A model generated the notes under the pieces. The model had not been told where the DNA came from, searched no databases, and saw only the letters and a list, made by a program, of their open reading frames with translations. A DNA stretch of 10,549 nt from UBA9676 sp036522155 (GTDB lineage Bacteria; Actinomycetota; Actinomycetes; Streptosporangiales; Streptosporangiaceae). The stretch is from the NCBI GenBank assembly GCA_036522155.1, contig DATDGI010000014.1, forward strand, positions 1-10,549, read 5' to 3'. Both the position numbers and the translations under genes were made by a program. Within the stretch, counting starts at the first letter, position 1; each line of letters starts with the position of its first letter. Positions 6,220-10,549 of this stretch are shown here, piece by piece.

Positions 6220-6564
6220 CCCGGCCAGTTCGTCTTGGCCGATCCACCGCACGTCAGCCGCGTCGTCGCCGGCCCCGAGCCGCCCGCCGCTGACGGTCGC
6301 CGCGTAGTCGTAGATGTCGTACACCGCCCCGGCGGGCCCCGGCCGCTCGACCGAGCCGACGAGCCGCCCCGGCGTCACCACCAGCCCGGTCTCCTCCCGG
6401 ACCTCGCGCACGACCGCCTGCTCGTCGCTCTCACCGGGCTGGACCCGGCCGCCGGGCAGCGACCACCGGCCCGCCTCCGGCTCGTGCCCACGCCGGACGA
6501 GCAGCAGCCGCCCGCCTGGGCCGGTGACGATGGCCCCTACGCACCGGATCGGGTGTTTCGCCAC
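6163..6564 (-). CDS. NUDIX hydrolase
   Basis: The 133-residue protein carries a complete Nudix box, G-x5-E-x7-REVREETGL, at residues 39-61 (Gly39, Glu45, Arg53-Glu54, Glu57-Glu58), within a fold that starts CVGAIVTGPGGRLLLVRRG (8-26) and GRWSLPGG (32-39). It should hydrolyse a nucleoside diphosphate linked to another moiety, with Mg at the box glutamates; MutT-like, ADP-ribose or other substrates are possible and not resolvable here. GTG6564 is chosen because the Nudix fold starts 7 residues later. The open frame extends further to 6618, but those extra residues are Arg-rich, look unlike a Nudix N-terminus and overlap the divergent promoter region. No Shine-Dalgarno sequence is seen; CATACT six bases before the GTG may be the -10 of a leaderless message. 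The last 57 bases overlap the convergent lyase gene. Confidence 0.9.
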   Translation of the reverse strand: MAKHPIRCVGAIVTGPGGRLLLVRRGHEPEAGRWSLPGGRVQPGESDEQAVVREVREETGLVVTPGRLVGSVERPGPAGAVYDIYDYAATVSGGRLGAGDDAADVRWIGQDELAGLTLTTGLAETLAAWGVLG

Positions 6565-6570
6565 CCGGCA

Positions 6571-6576
6571 AGTATG
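6571..6576 (-). promoter_or_regulatory. Possible -10 element for a leaderless NUDIX transcript
   Basis: CATACT on the minus strand ends 6 bases before GTG6564, matching the A at position 2 and T at position 6 of the actinobacterial -10. No convincing -35 is seen. Confidence 0.25.
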
Positions 6577-6596
6577 GCGCCGCGCCCACCCGGTAC

Positions 6597-6625
6597 TTGA
6601 CCTGCGCCGCGGCAGCAATCAACGT
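6597..6625 (+). promoter_or_regulatory. Promoter candidate for the zinc-ribbon gene, probably leaderless
   Basis: TTGACC (6597-6602) and CAACGT (6620-6625) are separated by 17 bases. Transcription would begin near 6632-6634, at the ATG itself, and no Shine-Dalgarno sequence is present. The -35 is good; the -10 keeps only the A at position 2 and the T at position 6. Confidence 0.4.
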
Positions 6626-6633
6626 CGGTATCC

Positions 6634-7260
6634 ATGAAGGCCGCCCTCTCCTGCCCGCGCTGCGGCGGACCTGTGGCCGCCCCCAGCGTCTGGTCGAGTG
6701 GCTGGCGGTGCCAGCAGCACGGGGAGGTCTATCCGCTGCGGCCCACCTACCGGCCCGCCGGGCCGGCTCTGGCCGGGCTGCTGGCCGACGCCAAGGTGCC
6801 GGTCTGGCTGCCGTGGCCGCTGCCGGACGGCTGGCTGGTCACCGGGTTCGCGGCCGCCGGCGACGACCGCAGCGGGGCCTGTGCCTGCGTGGTGGCGGTG
6901 TCAGGGCCCAGCCCGGTGGGCGGGCTGGGGGAGATGCTGCTCGTGGCCGAGGAGCCGGGAGTCGGCCTCGGGGCCCGGCTGGCCGGACTGCCCGGGCCGG
7001 ACCCGGGTGAGGGGTTCGCAGCGGGACCGCCGCATGCAGCGGTCCGTTATGGCCATCACGAATTTCCGTTGTGGCACGTGGAGGCGCCCGGCCGCGCCGC
7101 GTTCGCCGGCGAGGTGCTGGCCGACTGGCTGTGGGCGGTGCTCTGGCCGGACACCGCCGGCGTGCTGCTCATGGAGGCGCTGACCCTGCGTGATCTGCGC
7201 GATCCCGGCCAGGATCTGGACCTGCCGTTCGGCGCGCCGTCGCCCCGGCTGCCCGGGTAG
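6634..7260 (+). CDS. Conserved actinobacterial zinc-ribbon protein of unknown function (DUF6758-like)
   Basis: The 208-residue protein begins with CPRCGG (7-12) and CQQHGEVYPLRP (26-37). Cys7, Cys10, Cys26 and His29 could hold a zinc ion in a small ribbon. The rest is rich in Trp, Pro and Gly: PVWLPWPLPDGWLVTGF (56-72), GGLGEMLLVAEEPGVGLGARLAGL (about 96-119), HEFPLWHVE (141-149), and a hydrophobic helix ending ADWLWAVLWPD (163-173). I see no catalytic motif, signal peptide or clear membrane helix. From memory, a family with this N-terminal ribbon (DUF6758) sits beside PHP and MarC genes in other Actinobacteria; the match is not verified. It precedes the PHP gene by 51 bases on the same strand, and a TTGACC-17-CAACGT promoter places the transcript start at or next to the ATG. 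Function is unknown. Confidence 0.75.
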   Translation: MKAALSCPRCGGPVAAPSVWSSGWRCQQHGEVYPLRPTYRPAGPALAGLLADAKVPVWLPWPLPDGWLVTGFAAAGDDRSGACACVVAVSGPSPVGGLGEMLLVAEEPGVGLGARLAGLPGPDPGEGFAAGPPHAAVRYGHHEFPLWHVEAPGRAAFAGEVLADWLWAVLWPDTAGVLLMEALTLRDLRDPGQDLDLPFGAPSPRLPG

Positions 7261-7297
7261 CTGATCGCGGCGGGGTGCCGCTGTCCCCGCCAGCCCC

Positions 7298-7303
7298 TAG
7301 CAT
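7298..7303 (+). promoter_or_regulatory. -10 element for a probably leaderless PHP transcript
   Basis: TAGCAT fits the TANNNT pattern exactly and ends 8 bases before GTG7312. No Shine-Dalgarno sequence lies in between, so a leaderless message starting at or just before the GTG is likely. A -35 is not evident (GTGCCG at 17 bases). Confidence 0.4.
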
Positions 7304-7311
7304 GAGCGGTC

Positions 7312-8142
7312 GTGCGCATCGATCTGCACTCGCACAGCACCGCGTCGGACGGCACCGAGCCGCCCGCCGAGGTGATGCGCCGGGCGCGGGCCGCGGGCCT
7401 GGATGTGATCGCGCTCACCGACCATGACACGCTGGCCGGCCACGGCGAGGCGCGCGCCGCGCTGCCGCCCGGGCTGTCACTGGTCCCCGGCCTTGAGCTG
7501 TCCTGCCGGCTGGACGGTCATAGCATCCACCTGCTCGGCTACCACACCGACCCGGCGCACCCCGGGCTGGCGGCGGAACTGAAGGCGATCACCACCGACC
7601 GGCGGCGGCGGGGCCGGGACATGGTGGCCCGGCTGCGCGAACTCGGGGTGGGCATCAGCTGGGAACAGGTGGCCGCGCTGGCCGGTGACGGGGTGGTGGG
7701 ACGGCCGCACATCGCCCGCGCGATGGTGGCGGCCGGCGCCATCGCGGACCCGGCGGAGGCGTTCACGCCGGAGTGGATCGGCGCGGGCGGCCGTGCCTAC
7801 GTCAATCGGTACGCCCTCGACCCCGAGCAGGCGGTCCGGCTGATCCGGGCCACGGGCGGGGTCAGTGTGCTGGCCCACCCAGCCGCGCCCAGCCGGGGCT
7901 GGACGATCCCGGATGAGGCGGTGGCCCGGCTGGCCGGGGCGGGCCTGGGCGGCCTGGAGGTCAGCCACCCGGGTCATGATCATGCTCAACGGCTGCGTCT
8001 GGCCAGCCTGGCCGCCACGCTCGGGCTGGCCGCCTCCGGGGGCAGCGACGACCACGGCGAGCTGACCGGGCACCGGCTCGGCTGCGAGACGGCCCCGCCG
8101 GAAGCCTACGAACAGCTGATGTCGGGGGTGCGCCGCACATGA
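7312..8142 (+). CDS. PHP-domain phosphoesterase (YciV/RnmA-like)
   Basis: The 276-residue protein has a full set of PHP metal-site motifs: DLHSHSTASDG (4-14; His6, His8), ALTDHDT (34-40; Asp37-Asp39), VPGLELS (58-64; Glu62), IHLLGYH (72-78), GRPHIA (130-135), VLAHPAAP (186-193; His189), GLEVSHPGHD (214-223) and SGGSDDHGE (242-250; Asp246, His248). Length and motif order match stand-alone PHP proteins such as E. coli YciV/RnmA, which remove nucleotides from the 5' ends of short RNAs and hydrolyse 3',5'-bisphosphonucleotides. A phosphoesterase role on RNA or small nucleotides is therefore likely, but the substrate is inferred. Start GTG7312 puts the first metal motif at the usual distance and fits the -10 element just upstream. 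A hairpin and 91 bases separate it from marC. Confidence 0.9.
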   Translation: MRIDLHSHSTASDGTEPPAEVMRRARAAGLDVIALTDHDTLAGHGEARAALPPGLSLVPGLELSCRLDGHSIHLLGYHTDPAHPGLAAELKAITTDRRRRGRDMVARLRELGVGISWEQVAALAGDGVVGRPHIARAMVAAGAIADPAEAFTPEWIGAGGRAYVNRYALDPEQAVRLIRATGGVSVLAHPAAPSRGWTIPDEAVARLAGAGLGGLEVSHPGHDHAQRLRLASLAATLGLAASGGSDDHGELTGHRLGCETAPPEAYEQLMSGVRRT

Positions 8143-8143
8143 A

Positions 8144-8171
8144 CGGTGCGATCCCGCGCTGCGCCGCACCG
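8144..8171 (+). other. GC-rich hairpin just after the PHP gene
   Basis: CGGTGCG (8144-8150) pairs perfectly with CGCACCG (8165-8171) across a 14-base loop, beginning 1 base after the PHP stop codon. There is no T-run, so it would be an RNA 3'-end stabiliser, processing site or weak terminator rather than a classical terminator. Confidence 0.35.
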
Positions 8172-8221
8172 GCCCCTCATGCCGCGGCCGCCCAAGCCGG
8201 CGGGCCGGTCCCCAGATGGCG

Positions 8222-8226
8222 GGTGA
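8222..8226 (+). promoter_or_regulatory. Ribosome binding site favouring the GTG start of marC
   Basis: GGTGA, complementary to the anti-Shine-Dalgarno end, lies 7 bases before GTG8234. The alternative ATG8216 has no comparable sequence upstream. Confidence 0.45.
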
Positions 8227-8233
8227 CCGGCCC

Positions 8234-8854
8234 GTGAACTCCGTCTTCGCGTTCAAGTTCTTCGGGGAGGCCTTCATCACCCTGCTGGTCATCACCGACC
8301 CGCCCGGCGTGGTGCCGCCCTTCATCGGGCTGACCCGCGGGCTGCCGGATAAGGTCCGGGCCCGGCTGGCGTGGCAGGCCGCGGTGGTGGCGCTCGGGGT
8401 GATCCTGGCTTTCGCGCTGTTCGGCCAGTCGGTGCTGGCCTATCTCGGGGTCGAGCTGCCCGCCCTGCAGGGCGCGGGTGGCCTGCTCCTGCTGCTGGTC
8501 GCGCTGCAGCTGCTCACCGGCCAGCTGGAGGAACCGACCGAGGCGGAACGGGCCAAGACCAACGTCGCGTTCGTGCCGCTGGGCACGCCGCTGCTGGCCG
8601 GGCCGGGCGCCATCGTCGCCACCATGCTGTTCGTGCGCCGGGCCCAGACCGGCGCGGAGCTGGCCGCCTTTGTGGTGGCGATCCTCGCCGTGACCGTGGT
8701 GCTGTGGCTGGTCATGCGGTTCTCCGGGATCATCCTCCGGCTGCTGCGGCCGAGCGGGGTGGAGCTGGTGACCCGGATCGCTGGCCTGCTGCTGTCGGCC
8801 ATCGCGGTCCAGCGTGTCGCGGACGCGATCCGTGCTTTTATCGTGCAGGGGTGA
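8234..8854 (+). CDS. MarC-family integral membrane protein
   Basis: The 206-residue product is very hydrophobic with about six membrane helices. Family hallmarks are FITLLVITDPPGVVPPFIGLT (about residues 14-34), AFVPLGTPLLAGPGAIVATM (about 112-131) and the closing segment RIAGLLLSAIAVQRVADAIR (about 180-199), an internally duplicated pattern around the two DPPG/AGPGAI half-repeats. MarC proteins sit in the inner membrane; despite the old name, a role in multidrug resistance is not supported, and transport function is unproven. The start is GTG8234, with GGTGA 7 bases upstream; ATG8216 would add six residues and is possible. It is followed after 18 bases by the metallo-beta-lactamase-fold gene, so the two are likely co-transcribed. 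Confidence 0.9.
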   Translation: MNSVFAFKFFGEAFITLLVITDPPGVVPPFIGLTRGLPDKVRARLAWQAAVVALGVILAFALFGQSVLAYLGVELPALQGAGGLLLLLVALQLLTGQLEEPTEAERAKTNVAFVPLGTPLLAGPGAIVATMLFVRRAQTGAELAAFVVAILAVTVVLWLVMRFSGIILRLLRPSGVELVTRIAGLLLSAIAVQRVADAIRAFIVQG

Positions 8855-8872
8855 GCCGACGGGAGGTATGTC

Positions 8873-9475
8873 ATGGACGCGCGGATCGACCTGGTGCCGC
8901 CGGGCGGCCGGGGAGGCTGCAACACCTGGCTGGTCGGGGACGACGACGAGGTCATCGTGGTGGATCCGGGCCGCGACGCGGGCGCCGTGCTCGCGGCCGT
9001 GGGGGACCGGGAGGTCCTGGCCGTGATCTGCACCCACGGCCATGCCGGGCATGTCGCGGCGGCGCCGGCCGTGGCGGACGCCGGGGAAGCGCCGGTGTTT
9101 TTGCACCCCGCCGACATGCTCGCCTGGCAGGAGGCGCGGCTGAAGACCGGCCCCGAGCGCATGGAGCCCGGCGGCGTGTTCGAAGTCGCGGACGTCGGGC
9201 TGGAGGTACTGCACACCCCCGGCCACAGTCCCGGCTCGGTCAGCCTGTACTGCGAGGAACTCGGCGTGGTGCTGTCCGGGGACGCGCTGCTCGCCGCCGG
9301 GCCCGGCCAGCACGACGGCGAGTACCCCAACTTCGCGAGCCAGCTCAGCGCGATCGGGGCGGAGCTGCTGACCCTCCCGGAGGAGACCAGGGTGCTGCCC
9401 GGCCACGGTGAGGAGATCACCATCGAGCTGGCAGGCAAGCGTTTCGACTCGTGGGCGGCTGGTGCGGGCCAGTGA
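8873..9475 (+). CDS. Metallo-beta-lactamase-fold hydrolase with an altered HxHxDH motif
   Basis: The 200-residue protein has a YcbL/glyoxalase II-like layout: CNTWLVG (16-22), VIVVDPG (27-33), the metal motif THGHAGH (54-60), HTPGHSPGS (114-122; His118), LSGDALL (134-140; Asp137) and VLPGHGE (174-180; His178). The aspartate expected before the third motif histidine is Gly59, so one ligand of the second metal is absent, while the other ligands are kept. This could mean a one-metal or weakened active site, a shifted function, or a sequence error. Typical substrates of the group are thioesters such as S-lactoylglutathione or its mycothiol counterpart, but none can be assigned here. GGGAGG lies 6 bases before ATG8873, and the stop overlaps the start of the next gene by 4 bases. 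Confidence 0.88.
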   Translation: MDARIDLVPPGGRGGCNTWLVGDDDEVIVVDPGRDAGAVLAAVGDREVLAVICTHGHAGHVAAAPAVADAGEAPVFLHPADMLAWQEARLKTGPERMEPGGVFEVADVGLEVLHTPGHSPGSVSLYCEELGVVLSGDALLAAGPGQHDGEYPNFASQLSAIGAELLTLPEETRVLPGHGEEITIELAGKRFDSWAAGAGQ

Positions 9476-10407
9476 CCCAGCCGGAGCCTCCCGTGACGGG
9501 ACGGCGGGTGCCGGAACAGCGGGCGGCCGAGACCGGCCAGCCGATGCTGGCCGGTATGCCGCGGCGGCTGTACACCTGCACGCCCACCCGGCTGGCCAGC
9601 TGGCTGGAGTGCCCACGCCGGTACCGGATGGGCTACCTGGACCGGCCGCCGCCACCCAAGGGACCGCCGTGGGCCCACAACAGCCTCGGGGCCAGCGTGC
9701 ACAACGCGCTGGCCGGGTGGTGGCGGCTGGCGCGCGCCGGGCGCACCGTGGCGGCCGCGGGCGACCTGCTGGACCAGGGCTGGATCGACCAGGGTTATGC
9801 CAGCGACGCACAGTCGGAGCAGTGGCGGCAGAACGCCCGTCAGATGGTCGAGCGCTACACCGAGACGCTCGATCCGGCGGCCGAGCCGCTCGGGGTGGAG
9901 CGCACGGTCGGCACCCGCACCGACCAGATCGCGGTCTCGGGCCGGATCGACCGGCTGGACGAGCGGCGGGCCGCGGACGGCAGCCGGGAACTGGCCGTGG
10001 TCGACTACAAGACCGGGCGCCGCCCGCTGACCAGCGACGACGCCAGGACCTCGCTGGCGCTGGCCCTGTACGCGCTGGCCGCGGGCCGGATGTTCCACGC
10101 CATCTGCCGCCGGGTGGAACTGCACCATCTGCCGACCGGCACGGTGCACCCCTGGCAGCACTCCGACGAGGGCCTGGCCCGGCACCTGGGCCGGGCCGAG
10201 GACATCGCGGCCGAATGCGCGGCCGCCGACGAGCGGTTCCGCGGCGGGCTGTCACCGGCCGCGGTCGACGAGGTCTTCCCGCCCCGGGCCGGGCCGGCCT
10301 GCGGCTGGTGCGACTTCCGGGCGGCGTGCCCGGAGGGGTCCGCGGCGGCCTCCGCCCGGCTGCCCTGGGACGGGCTGGCCGGTGCTGAGGCCGGGATCGA
10401 ACCGTGA
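9472..10407 (+). CDS. RecB/Cas4-type PD-(D/E)XK nuclease with predicted Fe-S cluster
   Basis: The 311-residue protein begins its conserved region at TPTRLASWLECPRRYRMGYLD (about 37-57), followed by SLGASVHNAL (71-80) with the motif-I His77. The catalytic core is GRIDRLD (157-163; Asp160) and AVVDYKTG (175-182; Asp178, Lys180). Cys47 with CGWCDFRAAC (Cys277, Cys280, Cys286) gives the four-cysteine signature that ties the ends together with a 4Fe-4S cluster in AddB, Cas4 and related nucleases. The helical QxxxY motif is not intact: the Q position is Ala196 in LALALY. No helicase domain is present, and there are no cas genes nearby, so this is a stand-alone exonuclease-like protein probably in DNA repair. 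GTG9472 overlaps the preceding TGA (GTGA), indicating translational coupling; GTG9493, with GGAG upstream, is an alternative. Confidence 0.87.
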   Translation: MTQPEPPVTGRRVPEQRAAETGQPMLAGMPRRLYTCTPTRLASWLECPRRYRMGYLDRPPPPKGPPWAHNSLGASVHNALAGWWRLARAGRTVAAAGDLLDQGWIDQGYASDAQSEQWRQNARQMVERYTETLDPAAEPLGVERTVGTRTDQIAVSGRIDRLDERRAADGSRELAVVDYKTGRRPLTSDDARTSLALALYALAAGRMFHAICRRVELHHLPTGTVHPWQHSDEGLARHLGRAEDIAAECAAADERFRGGLSPAAVDEVFPPRAGPACGWCDFRAACPEGSAAASARLPWDGLAGAEAGIEP

Positions 10408-10408
10408 C

Positions 10409-10549
10409 CTACCGGCGGCCGCGGCTGGACTCGGCCGCGTTCCAGAACTCGGTCAGGATGCTGGCCGTCGTGGCCGGGGCCTCGACGGGGGGAGAGTGGG
10501 CCGCGCCGGGGATGCACACCCGGCTGGCGCCCAGCCGGTGCGCCATGTC
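10409..10549 (-). CDS. Alpha/beta hydrolase, C-terminal fragment (5' part outside window)
   Basis: Reading the minus strand from the right edge gives 46 residues ending at a TAG. They include a strand-like SRVCIPGAAHSPPVEAP stretch (residues 9-25), the usual C-terminal hallmark of alpha/beta hydrolases, where His18 would be the catalytic-triad histidine; the last helix, SILTEFWNAA (30-39), closes the fold. The nucleophile and acid residues lie beyond the window, so subfamily and substrate cannot be told. Its stop is 1 base from that of the convergent nuclease gene. The frame is open over its whole visible length and its meaningful family pattern argues against chance. Confidence 0.75.
   Translation of the reverse strand, partial: DMAHRLGASRVCIPGAAHSPPVEAPATTASILTEFWNAAESSRGRR

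Noticed and set aside
8177..10255. Open frame of 692 codons on the minus strand opposite marC, the metallo-beta-lactamase-fold gene and the nuclease gene
   Set aside because: Its translation is low-complexity Arg/Pro/Gly/Ala with no family pattern, and three genes with clear motifs lie on the other strand. Long antisense frames are common in GC-rich DNA.
9472..10407. Nuclease considered as a CRISPR Cas4
   Set aside because: It shares the Cas4-like core and Fe-S cysteines, but no repeats or other cas genes are in the window, and stand-alone RecB-type nucleases are widespread in Actinobacteria.

Overview
The window is very GC-rich, with GTG starts, strong third-position GC bias and long spurious open frames on the opposite strands. 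Gene content (an anti-sigma/RseB-like/TatB run, an actinobacterial-type Mrp, a zinc-ribbon protein next to PHP and MarC genes) points to a chromosomal segment of an Actinomycetota member, perhaps Streptosporangiales-like; the exact order is inference. I see no insertion sequence, CRISPR array, tRNA or rRNA, and no stretch above 300 bases lacks a gene.

Region 1 (2-1850, plus strand) is a cell-envelope stress and export block: the C-terminal end of a probable membrane anti-sigma factor, an RseB/MucB-like extracytoplasmic protein 4 bases later, then tatB. The first two probably form a sigma factor/anti-sigma/co-regulator circuit with a sigma gene expected left of the window. TatB belongs to twin-arginine export.

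Region 2 (1859-5154, minus strand) holds, in transcription order, a small FMN-binding-like (PPOX-type) protein, a secreted acid phosphatase/phospholipase C-type phosphoesterase, and Mrp, an Fe-S cluster carrier ATPase. A three-unit direct repeat resembling a Streptomyces PHO box lies just upstream of the secreted phosphoesterase and suggests phosphate control.

Region 3 (5215-6564) has a CitE/malyl-CoA-lyase-type CoA ester lyase on the plus strand, whose 3' end overlaps a convergent NUDIX hydrolase.

Region 4 (6634-10407, plus strand) runs: zinc-ribbon protein of unknown function, PHP phosphoesterase, MarC membrane protein, metallo-beta-lactamase-fold hydrolase, and a RecB/Cas4-type PD-(D/E)XK nuclease with an Fe-S cysteine signature. 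The last three are tightly spaced or overlapping and look co-transcribed. A convergent alpha/beta hydrolase, present only as its last 46 residues, ends the window.

Most of this is housekeeping. The points most worth a second look are the PHO-box-like repeat, the missing metal-ligand aspartate in the metallo-beta-lactamase-fold protein, the RseB-like gene next to tatB, and the clustering of four hydrolases predicted to act on nucleic acids or nucleotides.
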